NCBI GenBank assembly: GCA_900540305.1
Contig: UQFL01000041.1
Span: forward strand, 1-17,608
Origin: an uncultured Oscillospiraceae bacterium
GTDB lineage: Bacteria > Bacillota > Clostridia > Oscillospirales > Acutalibacteraceae
Length of the DNA: 17,608 bases
Direction of reading: 5' to 3'
Positions 6,316 through 14,604 of this stretch are shown here, piece after piece. The number at the start of each line of letters is the position of its first letter. Position 1 is the stretch's first letter. A model generated the notes under the pieces. The model searched no databases. It worked only from the letters and a program-made list of their open reading frames with translations, and was not told where the DNA came from. The translations under genes and the position numbers were made by a program.

Positions 6316-7752
6316 ATGGATAAATATAAAAAACTTGCATCCAATACAATAGTTTTTGCCATAGGAACATTTTCTTCCAAAATACTTACGCTTGTTTTGA
6401 CTTTCTTTTATACCCGTGTTATGGCAACGGGCTCTTACGGCGGCGCAACTCTTATTCAAAACGCCGTTAATATTATTTTGCCCATTGTTACTCTTGCGGT
6501 CAATTCAGCGGCTTTGCGCTTTGCACTTGATAAAAATTACAATAAAAAACAGGTGTTCTCAACAGGAATTGCCGTTACACTTATCGGTTTTCTGATTTTC
6601 TGTCTGTTCTCTCCGCTTGTTTCGCAAATAACAATTAACGATTTTAATTTCGGAAAATATACTATACTTCTTTATCTTATGCTCCTCGGCTCATCGCTCA
6701 GACAGCTTTGCCAGCAGTTTGTAAGAGGTTCGGGATATGTAAAAATCTATGCTATAGACGGTGTTATCGCAACCGCCACGGCAGCAGGCTTTACATTCTT
6801 ATATCTCGGAGCGTTTAATTGGGGTATTTACGGATATATACTCGCAATCTTTTCAAGCGATATGTTTTCCGTTTTGTTTATGTTTGTTGCCGTTAAACTT
6901 TGGCGTTATGTTGATTTCAGAAACGGTCTTAAAAAGAATACAGTATTTCCGATGCTTAAATACTGTATTCCGCTTATTCCCACAGTAATTCTTTGGTGGA
7001 TAATAAATGTTTCAGACCAGTATATGGTTACTTATTTCAACGGCGTTTCAGTGAGCGGTATTTATACAGCGGCATATAAAATTCCTAATTTTATTATAAT
7101 CTTTTCTTCCATATTTATTGACGCTTGGCAGCTTTCCGCAGTTGATGAGTATGATAATAAAGGAAAATCCGAATTCTTTACAAAAGTATTTAAGGTATAC
7201 AGCGGCGCGCTTATAGCTGTCGGAGCTGTTTTAATAGCAGGTTCAAGAATTATTACGGATATTTATCTCGGCGCAGATTACTATGAATCTTGGCAGTATG
7301 TGCCCATTCTCGTTATAGCAACAACTTTTTCGTGCATTGTTAATTTCTATGCATCCGTTTATATGGCGGAGAAAAAGAGTATGCTTTCGCTTATTACGGC
7401 AGGCGCAGGGGCTGTTACGAATGTTGTTCTTAACCTTGTTCTTATACCTATATACGGACCATACGGTGCGGCGTTTGCCACGGCGGTGTCATTTGTTGTT
7501 GTATTTATATTGAGAATTGTTAATACTAAAAAATTCGTAAATATAAAAATACATTGGCTTACATTTCTCCCGTCCGTGCTTTTGCTTGCGGCGTCATCCG
7601 CTGTTATGATTACGGAATTTAAGGGCGAATGGGGCAGTTTTGCGATTTCCTGCGCAATTATGGCAGTTGTTGTTCTTATCAACATAAGGTCTGTCATAGA
7701 TATAATGGAGCTCATTTTCAGTAAATTCCTGAAAAAACGCAAACATAATTAA
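6316..7752 (+). CDS. Polysaccharide flippase of the MOP superfamily (Wzx/MurJ-like)
   Basis: A 478-residue integral membrane protein with about 12-14 hydrophobic helices, typical in length for oligosaccharide flippases that move lipid-linked sugars across the membrane. The N-terminus (SNTIVFAIGTFSSKILTLVLTFFYTRVMATGSYGGATLIQNAVNIILPIVTLAVNSAALRFA) is the classic start of the 'polysaccharide biosynthesis protein' group. A second typical motif is ISVSDQYMVTYFNGVSVSGIYTAAYKIP-like, in the middle, and NLVLIPIYGPYGAAFATA near residue 380-397. AAGGA lies seven bases before the ATG. It follows proA by 29 bases and may be read from the proBA promoter, although the functions are unrelated. The substrate cannot be told. 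No glycosyltransferases are adjacent, so it is outside a capsule cluster in this window. No hairpin terminator is seen after it. Confidence 0.88.
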   Translation: MDKYKKLASNTIVFAIGTFSSKILTLVLTFFYTRVMATGSYGGATLIQNAVNIILPIVTLAVNSAALRFALDKNYNKKQVFSTGIAVTLIGFLIFCLFSPLVSQITINDFNFGKYTILLYLMLLGSSLRQLCQQFVRGSGYVKIYAIDGVIATATAAGFTFLYLGAFNWGIYGYILAIFSSDMFSVLFMFVAVKLWRYVDFRNGLKKNTVFPMLKYCIPLIPTVILWWIINVSDQYMVTYFNGVSVSGIYTAAYKIPNFIIIFSSIFIDAWQLSAVDEYDNKGKSEFFTKVFKVYSGALIAVGAVLIAGSRIITDIYLGADYYESWQYVPILVIATTFSCIVNFYASVYMAEKKSMLSLITAGAGAVTNVVLNLVLIPIYGPYGAAFATAVSFVVVFILRIVNTKKFVNIKIHWLTFLPSVLLLAASSAVMITEFKGEWGSFAISCAIMAVVVLINIRSVIDIMELIFSKFLKKRKHN

Positions 7753-7761
7753 TGCTTACTA

Positions 7762-7790
7762 TTGTAATATTGGCTTTTTTAGTGTATAAT
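7762..7790 (+). promoter_or_regulatory. Promoter for glgP
   Basis: TTGTAA (7762-7767) and TATAAT (7785-7790) are separated by exactly 17 bases, a good housekeeping promoter. It ends 57 bases before the glgP ATG and begins ten bases past the flippase stop. Confidence 0.65.
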
Positions 7791-7826
7791 TAACAATAAA
7801 TAACAATATTTGATAAGATTATTGTT
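7791..7826. promoter_or_regulatory. Operator-like repeats downstream of the glgP -10 box
   Basis: TAACAATA occurs twice in direct orientation at 7791-7798 and 7801-7808, ten bases apart (about one helical turn), directly after the -10 box. An inverted copy, TATTGTT, is at 7820-7826 and could also pair with AACAATA at 7802-7808 as a 7-bp hairpin. The position would suit a repressor blocking initiation. This is a pattern seen by eye in AT-rich DNA, so chance is possible. Confidence 0.4.
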
Positions 7827-7847
7827 GATTTTTTGGAGGTTTTATAT

Positions 7848-10337
7848 ATGAATTCAAGCATTTCCGTTGCCCAGGCAAAGAAAATGATTAACGATAAACT
7901 GAGCCACTTTTTCGGCGTTTCTCCCGAAACGGCAACAGACGAACAGTTTTATAAATCCGTTGCAATGATAATCCGTGAAAAGCTTGCCGCTCAGACAAGT
8001 GATTTCCGCCATACTGCTGAAGGTCAGAATTCCAAAAAGGTATATTATCTTTGTATGGAATTCCTTATGGGCAGATCACTGAAAAATAATCTTTATAATA
8101 TGGGTCTTGTTGATGTTTTTGACGAGGCTCTTAAAAGCTTTGATGTCAGCTTAGACAGACTTTATGAATGTGAAAGCGACGCAGGTCTCGGTAACGGCGG
8201 TCTTGGCAGACTTGCCGCCTGCTATCTTGACGGCCTTGCAACAACAGGCTTTGAGTCTATGGGATATTCAATCCGTTACGAGGCAGGTATATTCAGACAG
8301 AAGCTTGTTGACGGCTGGCAGACAGAACTTCCCGACTTCTGGCTTCCAGGCGGCGATGTATGGCTTGTACCGAGAGAGGAAAGAAGCGTTGAAATCAACT
8401 TTGAAGGCTGGGTAGATGACAGCTGGGACGGTGATTTCCACCGTGTTGAAATTAGAGACTGCAATACAGTTACCGCCGTGCCTTACGATATGTATGTTTC
8501 GGGCAAGGGCAAGGGTGTTGCAAGACTTCGTCTTTGGGCATCTAAAAAGCCTGAACTTGATATGAGACTTTTCAATGAGGGCTCATACATGAAAGCTATG
8601 GAGCAGTCCGCTATGGCTGAAGCAATTTCAAAGGTGCTTTATCCTGCTGATAATTCACCCGAGGGAAAATCACTCAGACTTCGTCAGCAGTATTTCCTTG
8701 TTTCTGCTTCAATTCAGGATATTATCCGCCGTCACCTTACAAAATATAATACTCTTGACAATCTTCCCGAAAAGATTGCAATTCATATCAATGATACTCA
8801 CCCCACTATGGCAATCCCCGAGCTTATGAGAATTATGCTCGATGAATGCGGTTATAGCTGGGACAGCGCTTGGAGCATTGTTACAAGAACTGTTGCTTAT
8901 ACTAACCATACGGTTATGAAAGAAGCGCTCGAGTGCTGGAGCGAGGAGCTTTACAAGCGACTTCTTCCGAGAATTTATCAGATTACAAAGGAAATCGACA
9001 ACCGTTTCAGAGCGTATGTATGGGGCGCAACCCACGATGCAGACAGGGTTGAGAGAATGGCTGTTATTTCAGGCGGAGTTGTCAGAATGGCAAATCTCTG
9101 TGTAGCAGGCTCACACAGCGTTAACGGTGTTTCGGCACTTCATTCCGAAATTCTTAAAGATACTGTATTCCACGATTTCTATACCTTAACTCCCGAAAAA
9201 TTCAAAAATGTAACAAACGGTATTGCGTTCAGAAGATGGATTTGTCAGTCAAATCCGCTTCTTACGGATTACCTTACAAAGCTTATCGGCGATGGTTTTA
9301 TTACAAAGAGCGATGAGCTTCTCAAACTCCGTGATTATAAAGACGATAAAAAGGTGCTTAAAGACCTTATGGAGATTAAGCGCCAGAATAAAGTGCGTTT
9401 TGCAAAGCTTGTTAAAAAGAGAAACGGTATTGATATTGACCCCGATTCTATTTTTGATGTTCAGGTAAAACGACTTCACGAGTATAAGCGTCAGAGCCTC
9501 AATATTCTCAATATCATTGCAGAATATCTTGCCCTCAAGGAAAATCCGCAGATGGATTTTGTACCGAGAACTTATATCTTTGCTTCAAAAGCCGCTCCCG
9601 GATATTTTATGGCAAAGAAAACTATTGAGCTTATTGATGCTGTTTCAAAACTTATCAATAACGACAGCGATGTTAATTCAAAACTCAAGGTTGTATTTAT
9701 GGAAGAATACAATGTCAGTCTTGCAGAGGTCCTTATGCCTGCGGCTGATATTTCAGAGCAGATTTCGCTTGCAGGAACAGAAGCGTCAGGCACGGGCAAT
9801 ATGAAACTTATGCTCAACGGTGCCGTTACCCTCGGTACACTTGACGGCGCAAATGTTGAAATTGCGCAAGCTGTGGGCGATGATAACATCATTATCTTCG
9901 GTATGAAAACTCCTGAGGTACAGCAGCTTCAGAGAGAGGGTTACTGCCCGATGAATTATATAAACAATAATCCTACTCTTAAAAAGGTTATAGATTTTAT
10001 TAATGCGGGTATAAACGGCAAGTCATTCGGCGAGTTTACTTCAAGTCTTATGAATGTTGACCCGTATATGGCGCTTGCTGATTTTGCAGACTATCAGAAA
10101 GCTCAGCAGCTTTCTGCCGATATTTACAGGGATAAAGAGAGATTTGCAAAAATGTCTCTTATGAACATCAGTTCAGCTGGTATTTTCAGCGCAGACAGGG
10201 CTATTATGGAATATGCTTCAAATATTTGGAACACTGCGCCTGTTAAGTTTGAAGAGGAAAAACCTGCTGCCGAAAGCAGAAAAAGCGCAGCTTCAAAGTC
10301 CGCAAAACAGACAAAAAAGAAAACATCTAAAAAATAA
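7848..10337 (+). CDS. glgP: Glycogen/maltodextrin phosphorylase with basic C-terminal tail
   Basis: Cleaves terminal alpha-1,4 bonds of glycogen or maltodextrin with phosphate, releasing glucose 1-phosphate; a cytoplasmic GT35 enzyme using pyridoxal phosphate. The ATG at 7848 has GGAGGT seven bases upstream; a TTG start at 7833 would overlap that site. The protein is 829 residues, slightly over the usual 800-815. Visible family blocks: LCMEFLMGRSLKNNL, GLGNGGLGRLAACYLDGLATTG, IHINDTHPTMAIPELMRI, VKRLHEYKRQSLNIL, and EASGTGNMK, in which Lys653 is the expected PLP lysine. The last 25-30 residues (after KFEEEK) are an extension of Lys, Ala and Ser ending KQTKKKTSKK, which is not part of the catalytic fold. 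The gene precedes a GH13 glucan hydrolase by 67 bases, so both probably serve use of stored glycogen. Confidence 0.96.
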   Translation: MNSSISVAQAKKMINDKLSHFFGVSPETATDEQFYKSVAMIIREKLAAQTSDFRHTAEGQNSKKVYYLCMEFLMGRSLKNNLYNMGLVDVFDEALKSFDVSLDRLYECESDAGLGNGGLGRLAACYLDGLATTGFESMGYSIRYEAGIFRQKLVDGWQTELPDFWLPGGDVWLVPREERSVEINFEGWVDDSWDGDFHRVEIRDCNTVTAVPYDMYVSGKGKGVARLRLWASKKPELDMRLFNEGSYMKAMEQSAMAEAISKVLYPADNSPEGKSLRLRQQYFLVSASIQDIIRRHLTKYNTLDNLPEKIAIHINDTHPTMAIPELMRIMLDECGYSWDSAWSIVTRTVAYTNHTVMKEALECWSEELYKRLLPRIYQITKEIDNRFRAYVWGATHDADRVERMAVISGGVVRMANLCVAGSHSVNGVSALHSEILKDTVFHDFYTLTPEKFKNVTNGIAFRRWICQSNPLLTDYLTKLIGDGFITKSDELLKLRDYKDDKKVLKDLMEIKRQNKVRFAKLVKKRNGIDIDPDSIFDVQVKRLHEYKRQSLNILNIIAEYLALKENPQMDFVPRTYIFASKAAPGYFMAKKTIELIDAVSKLINNDSDVNSKLKVVFMEEYNVSLAEVLMPAADISEQISLAGTEASGTGNMKLMLNGAVTLGTLDGANVEIAQAVGDDNIIIFGMKTPEVQQLQREGYCPMNYINNNPTLKKVIDFINAGINGKSFGEFTSSLMNVDPYMALADFADYQKAQQLSADIYRDKERFAKMSLMNISSAGIFSADRAIMEYASNIWNTAPVKFEEEKPAAESRKSAASKSAKQTKKKTSKK

Positions 10338-10351
10338 TTAAAACTATTATG

Positions 10352-10371
10352 AAGCAAGGGCGAAAGTCCTT
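10352..10371 (+). other. GAAA-tetraloop hairpin between glgP and the GH13 gene
   Basis: AAGCAAGGGC (10352-10361) pairs with GTCCTTGCTT (10366-10375) around a GAAA tetraloop, with one G-U pair; the hairpin therefore runs to about 10375. The bases after it (TGTATTGTTTT) are T-rich but broken by G and A. It may be a leaky terminator that lowers expression of the second gene, or a 3'-end stabiliser of the glgP message. Confidence 0.55.
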
Positions 10372-10404
10372 GCTTTGTATTGTTTTAGCTTGAGAGTAAT
10401 AAAT

Positions 10405-12261
10405 ATGCAGATTTTCAATTCAAGAAAAACTGAATATAAATCAATTATCAGCGCAATTAAAACCGACGAAAAGGTAAAATTCAGAATCGTAGTGCCCCGT
10501 TCTATGAAATGCAGCCGTGCAAGGCTTTGCATTTTTAAGGATAAAGAGGATACCGTTTATTACGATATGTTTTGGGCGGGAATGTGCGGTGACGAACACG
10601 AGATTTGGGAACTCCATTTTTACGCAACCACTCCGGGGCTTTATTTTTATCACTTTGAACTTGATACGCCGTGGGGTGTAAATCAAATAAAAAACGCAGG
10701 TTCGGGTATCGGAGATTTCAAACCGGACGCCGCTGAATTTCAGCAGACTGTGTATGATAAGAATTTCAAAACGCCTGATTTTATAAAGGGCGGAATAATA
10801 TATCAGATTTTTCCCGATAGGTTTTTTAAAAGCAATCAGCCGAAAAGCGGTGTGCCGCAGTCTAGAGTTATGAGAAACTGGGGTGAGGAACCGTTTTGGG
10901 ATGAACAACAGATGAACGGCATCTGGAATAATGATTATTTTGGCGGAGATTTGAAGGGAATAGAGGAAAAACTGCCCTATATAAAATCGCTCGGCGTAAA
11001 TTGTATTTATTTAAACCCCATTTTTGAGGCTAATTCAAACCACCGCTATGACACGGCGGACTATGAAAAAATTGACCCCTTGCTCGGTACGCAGGAGGAT
11101 TTTGAATCGCTATGCGAAAAGGCAAAAAAACTTGGAATATCAATTATTCTTGACGGCGTTTTCAGCCATACGGGATGTGATTCAAAATATTTCAACGCCT
11201 ATTCGCATTATGATTCTCTCGGCGCATACAACAGTAAAGAGAGCCCTTTTTACGAGTGGTATAAATTTACTGATTATCCAAACGACTATGAAAGCTGGTG
11301 GGGAATTAAACTTCTGCCCGAGGTGCAGGAGGAAAACGCTTCATACAGAAATTATATCTGCGGCGAAAACGGAATATTGAGAAAGTGGCTGAAAGCAGGT
11401 GCGAGCGGCTGGCGACTTGATGTTGCGGACGAACTGCCCGATATTTTTCTTGACGATTTGAGAAAAGCCGTTAAGGATGAAAACGAAAATGCCCTTATAA
11501 TCGGCGAGGTGTGGGAGGACGCAACAAATAAATTTGCCTATGGGCAGAGACGGCGTTATCTCCTTGGTGAACAGCTTGATTCGGTTATGAATTATCCGTT
11601 TGCTGGCGCAGTTCTTGATTTCGTTCGTTTCGGCAATGCAGACGCCTTTATGGACTGCGTTATGAGTATTGTGGCAAACTATCCGCCGTGCGTTTTAAAT
11701 GTTCTTATGAATCATATAGGAACGCACGATACTGAGCGTGCAATTACACGCCTTGTGGGTGAGTGTGCAGACGGAAAAGACAGAAAATGGCAGCACGAAC
11801 ACAATAAGCTTTCTGATTACGATTATCTTAAAGGCGTTTCAATGATGAAAACTGCAAGTCTTATTCAGTTTACACTGCCAGGTGTGCCGAGTATTTACTA
11901 CGGCGACGAGGCAGGTATGCAGGGAATGAAAGACCCGTTTAACCGTGCCTGCTTTGACTGGGATAATATCAATGACGAACTTTTAAAGTGGTATAAACGC
12001 TTAGGTCAAATCAGAAACGGCTGTAAAGCATTTAAAGAGGGGATATTTGAGCCTGTTTACTTCTCTGCGGGAGTGATAGCTTATACCCGAACGGGGGACG
12101 GAAACAGTGTGCTTGTAGCAGTGAATAATTCGGATACCACCGCCCAAATAAATGTGGGATGTGAGTGGGACAATTCTTACCCGTTTTTCGGTGTTGACTG
12201 CAACAACGGAGAAATAACGCTTGAGCCGTTTAGATATGCGCTTTTAAGCAGAGAAATTTAA
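10405..12261 (+). CDS. GH13 alpha-glucan hydrolase (neopullulanase/amylase type)
   Basis: An alpha-amylase-family enzyme hydrolysing alpha-1,4 and perhaps alpha-1,6 links in maltodextrin, pullulan or glycogen. The ATG at 10405 is preferred to an in-frame TTG at 10375, which lies in the upstream hairpin; GAGAG eight bases before the ATG is a modest ribosome site. The protein is 618 residues. Residues 1-120 form a beta-rich N-terminal domain, probably CBM34-like. The barrel starts GGIIYQIFPDRF (129-140). Catalytic regions are intact: DGVFSHTG (250-257), GWRLDVADE with nucleophile Asp339, IIGEVWED with acid/base Glu368, and NHIGTHDTE with Asp442. YYGDEAGMQG follows and a beta-sandwich C domain closes it. 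No signal peptide is present, so it acts in the cytoplasm on glycogen or imported dextrins, matching glgP upstream. Exact specificity cannot be read from sequence. Confidence 0.93.
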   Translation: MQIFNSRKTEYKSIISAIKTDEKVKFRIVVPRSMKCSRARLCIFKDKEDTVYYDMFWAGMCGDEHEIWELHFYATTPGLYFYHFELDTPWGVNQIKNAGSGIGDFKPDAAEFQQTVYDKNFKTPDFIKGGIIYQIFPDRFFKSNQPKSGVPQSRVMRNWGEEPFWDEQQMNGIWNNDYFGGDLKGIEEKLPYIKSLGVNCIYLNPIFEANSNHRYDTADYEKIDPLLGTQEDFESLCEKAKKLGISIILDGVFSHTGCDSKYFNAYSHYDSLGAYNSKESPFYEWYKFTDYPNDYESWWGIKLLPEVQEENASYRNYICGENGILRKWLKAGASGWRLDVADELPDIFLDDLRKAVKDENENALIIGEVWEDATNKFAYGQRRRYLLGEQLDSVMNYPFAGAVLDFVRFGNADAFMDCVMSIVANYPPCVLNVLMNHIGTHDTERAITRLVGECADGKDRKWQHEHNKLSDYDYLKGVSMMKTASLIQFTLPGVPSIYYGDEAGMQGMKDPFNRACFDWDNINDELLKWYKRLGQIRNGCKAFKEGIFEPVYFSAGVIAYTRTGDGNSVLVAVNNSDTTAQINVGCEWDNSYPFFGVDCNNGEITLEPFRYALLSREI

Positions 12262-12269
12262 AATAATCC

Positions 12270-12305
12270 AAAGCCCTGAGATTATAATATTTCAGGGCTT
12301 TTTTT
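12270..12305 (+). terminator. Intrinsic terminator after the glgP-GH13 unit
   Basis: AAAGCCCTGA (12270-12279) pairs exactly with TCAGGGCTTT (12292-12301) around a 12-nt AT-rich loop and continues into a T run. It starts eight bases past the GH13 stop codon. Confidence 0.92.
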
Positions 12306-12352
12306 ATGCAAAGTGCAAAATAATTCCTTTAGATTTATTTTAAAATTTATTA

Positions 12353-12381
12353 TTGTATATTTTTGGCTAATATGCTATACT
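12353..12381 (+). promoter_or_regulatory. Promoter for aspS-gatCAB
   Basis: TTGTAT (12353-12358) and TATACT (12376-12381) are 17 bases apart, and TGC directly before TATACT makes an extended -10. The leader to the aspS ATG would be about 65 bases. It shows no T-box sequence and no strong hairpin, so tRNA-sensing control is not apparent. The rest of the interval 12306-12451 is AT-rich with nothing else recognised. Confidence 0.65.
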
Positions 12382-12451
12382 ATTACGGAAATTATAGTGG
12401 ATAGGTGTATTTATATTTAAATTTTTGTATTACGCCGAAAGGAAATTAATT

Positions 12452-14206
12452 ATGGCATACAGAACTCATAATTGTAACGAACTTACTTTTGATAATCTTG
12501 GCGAAAGAGTAACTCTTGCCGGTTGGGTTGATACAATCCGTGACCACGGCGGCGTTGCTTTTATAGATTTGAGAGACGAATACGGTGTCACTCAGGTTGT
12601 TGTAAATGACGATACTCTTATAAATCACCTCAAAAAGGAAAGCGTTATTTCCGTTGAGGGAACAGTTGTTAAGAGAGACGAGGAAACAATCAACAAAAAG
12701 CTTGCAACGGGCGAACTTGAGGTTAAGGTGGATAAGCTCACAGTTCTCGGCGCCTGCACAGAAAATCTTCCTTTTGAAATTTCTGATTCAAAAGAGACGA
12801 GAGAAGATGTGCGCCTTACTTACCGTTTCCTCGATTTGAGAAACAAAGAGGTTCACGATAATATCGTTTTCAGAAGTCAGGTTATCTCATTCCTTCGCAG
12901 CAAGATGACTGAACTTGGCTTTACTGAAATCACAACCCCGATTTTGACTTGTTCTTCACCTGAGGGGGCAAGAGACTATATCATTCCCTCACGCAAACAC
13001 GAGGGTAAATTCTATGCTCTTCCTCAGGCTCCACAGCAGTTCAAACAGCTTCTTATGGTTTCAGGATTTGATAAATATTTCCAAATTGCTCCCTGCTTCC
13101 GTGATGAGGATGCAAGAGCAGACCGTTCACCCGGTGAATTCTATCAGCTTGACTTTGAAATGGCTTTTGCTACTCAGGAAGATGTTTTTGAAGTTGCTGA
13201 GAAAGTGCTTTATGATACTTTTGAGAAATTCGGCGGCGGCAAAAAGGTTTCTCCCGCACCGTTCAAGAGAATTCCGTTTGAAGAGGCAATGCTCAAATAC
13301 GGCACCGATAAGCCCGATTTGAGAAACCCGCTTGAAATCACAGACCTTACGGAATTTTTCAGCGATGTTGAGTTTAAGGCATTCCAGGGCAGACCCGTAA
13401 GAGGTATCAATGTTCCAGGCTGTGCTAAGCAGTCAAAGGGCTGGTTTGAGAAGATGCTCAAATTCGCTCTTGAAATCGGTATGAAAGGCCTCGGTTACAT
13501 TGAAGTACTCGAGGACGGCTCTTATAAAGGACCTATCGACAAATTCCTTTCACCCGAAAAGAAAGAGGAACTTCGCAAAATCTTCAATTTCAAAACAGAC
13601 GATACTCTGTTCTTTATCTGCGATACACCTAAGCATGTGAATGATTTTGCAGGTCAGATTCGCACAGAACTTGCAAACAGACTTGACCTTATTGATAAAG
13701 ACAGATACGAGCTTTGCTATATCACCGATTTCCCGATGTTCGAGAGAGATGATGAAGGCAAACTTATATTCACTCACAATCCGTTCTCAATGCCTCAGGG
13801 CGAGATGGATGCTCTCCTCAATCAGGAGCCGACTGAGATTAAGGCATATCAGTATGATATTGTCTGCAACGGCGTAGAGCTTTCATCAGGTGCAGTCCGC
13901 AACCACCGCCCCGATGTTATGGTTAAGGCATTTGAAATGGCAGGTTACAGTGAGGATACAGTTAAAGAAAAATTCGGAGCGCTCTATAATGCGTTCCATT
14001 ACGGAGCACCGCCGCACGCAGGTATGGCTCCCGGTGTAGACAGAATGATTATGCTTCTTCGTGATGAGGAAAACATCAGAGAAGTTATCGCTTTCCCGAT
14101 GAACTCAAATGCTCAGGATATGCTTCTCGGCGCACCGAATACGGTAACGGAAATGCAGCTTCGTGAAACTCACATCAAGCTTCGCAGACCTGTTCCCGAA
14201 AAGTAA
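12452..14206 (+). CDS. aspS: Aspartyl-tRNA synthetase, probably non-discriminating
   Basis: Class II synthetase charging tRNA(Asp), and if non-discriminating also tRNA(Asn), with aspartate. The ATG at 12452 has AAAGGA eight bases upstream; an open extension to 12425 has none. The protein is 584 residues. The OB-fold anticodon domain (1-105) contains RDHGGVAFIDLRD; His32 stands where the discriminating E. coli enzyme has Leu and where Pseudomonas non-discriminating AspRS has His. Motif 1 is near 156-166 (GFTEITTPILT), motif 2 is FRDEDARADR (216-225), and motif 3 is APGVDRMIMLL with Arg531. A bacterial GAD insertion domain lies between. Motif 2 continues SPGEFYQLDFEM rather than the common QPEFTQIDIEM, a form I associate more with alphaproteobacterial sequences. 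gatCAB follows directly, which supports indirect Asn-tRNA formation. Confidence 0.95.
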   Translation: MAYRTHNCNELTFDNLGERVTLAGWVDTIRDHGGVAFIDLRDEYGVTQVVVNDDTLINHLKKESVISVEGTVVKRDEETINKKLATGELEVKVDKLTVLGACTENLPFEISDSKETREDVRLTYRFLDLRNKEVHDNIVFRSQVISFLRSKMTELGFTEITTPILTCSSPEGARDYIIPSRKHEGKFYALPQAPQQFKQLLMVSGFDKYFQIAPCFRDEDARADRSPGEFYQLDFEMAFATQEDVFEVAEKVLYDTFEKFGGGKKVSPAPFKRIPFEEAMLKYGTDKPDLRNPLEITDLTEFFSDVEFKAFQGRPVRGINVPGCAKQSKGWFEKMLKFALEIGMKGLGYIEVLEDGSYKGPIDKFLSPEKKEELRKIFNFKTDDTLFFICDTPKHVNDFAGQIRTELANRLDLIDKDRYELCYITDFPMFERDDEGKLIFTHNPFSMPQGEMDALLNQEPTEIKAYQYDIVCNGVELSSGAVRNHRPDVMVKAFEMAGYSEDTVKEKFGALYNAFHYGAPPHAGMAPGVDRMIMLLRDEENIREVIAFPMNSNAQDMLLGAPNTVTEMQLRETHIKLRRPVPEK

Positions 14207-14219
14207 ACAAACTAAAAGT

Positions 14220-14239
14220 GGGTGCACTTATGTGCACCC
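14220..14239 (+). other. Hairpin between aspS and gatC
   Basis: GGGTGCAC (14220-14227) pairs perfectly with GTGCACCC (14232-14239) around TTAT. It starts 13 bases past the aspS stop. The following bases (GATTGTATTTT) have only a weak T run, so partial termination or message processing is more likely than a full stop between aspS and gatCAB. No separate gatC promoter is evident in 14240-14288. Confidence 0.55.
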
Positions 14240-14301
14240 GATTGTATTTTAAACAATGCTGTAAATCAGCGGTAAATAATCAGTATTTAGGAGGCACTGT
14301 A

Positions 14302-14592
14302 ATGCAGATAACGCCCGAATTGATTAAATATCTTGAATCCCTTGCAAGAATAACTCTTACCGAAGATGAAGAAAAAAAGGTGGGAGCAGAGCTTCAGGAT
14401 ATTCTCACATATATTGATATGCTCAACGAGCTTGATACGGACGGGGTAGAGGCTATGAGCCATTCTTTCCCGATAACAAATGTTTTCAGAAAGGACGAGG
14501 TTAAACCCTCAATGAGTCCTGATGAAATAGTAGCAAACGCACCTGAAAGCCAGGACGGCTCTTTCTGCGTGCCGAAAACTGTTGCCGAATAA
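14302..14592 (+). CDS. gatC: Asp/Glu-tRNA amidotransferase subunit C
   Basis: Small subunit that wraps around GatA and GatB and stabilises the GatCAB complex, which converts Asp-tRNA(Asn) and Glu-tRNA(Gln) to the amide forms. The ATG at 14302 follows a perfect AGGAGG (14289-14294) at seven bases; the longer open frame to 14218 runs through the hairpin and is rejected. The product is 96 residues, the usual size. It begins ITPELIKYLESLARITLTEDEE, the conserved N-terminal helix pair (compare 'V..LA.L.L..EE'), then LQDILTYIDMLNELDTDGVEAMSHSFPITNVFRKDEVKPS, the typical GatC core, and ends DGSFCVPKTVAE, where family members commonly have 'FxVPKV'. gatA starts 12 bases later with its ribosome site touching this stop codon. 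Confidence 0.96.
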   Translation: MQITPELIKYLESLARITLTEDEEKKVGAELQDILTYIDMLNELDTDGVEAMSHSFPITNVFRKDEVKPSMSPDEIVANAPESQDGSFCVPKTVAE

Positions 14593-14604
14593 GGAGGGCG
14601 TAAT

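Noticed and set aside
7359..7742. Minus-strand 127-codon open frame inside the flippase gene
   Set aside because: It is a shadow of the membrane-protein gene, with no ribosome site and no recognisable protein.
12306..12451. Possible T-box or riboswitch before aspS
   Set aside because: The leader after the likely promoter is only about 65 bases, and I see no T-box sequence, specifier stem or antiterminator/terminator pair.
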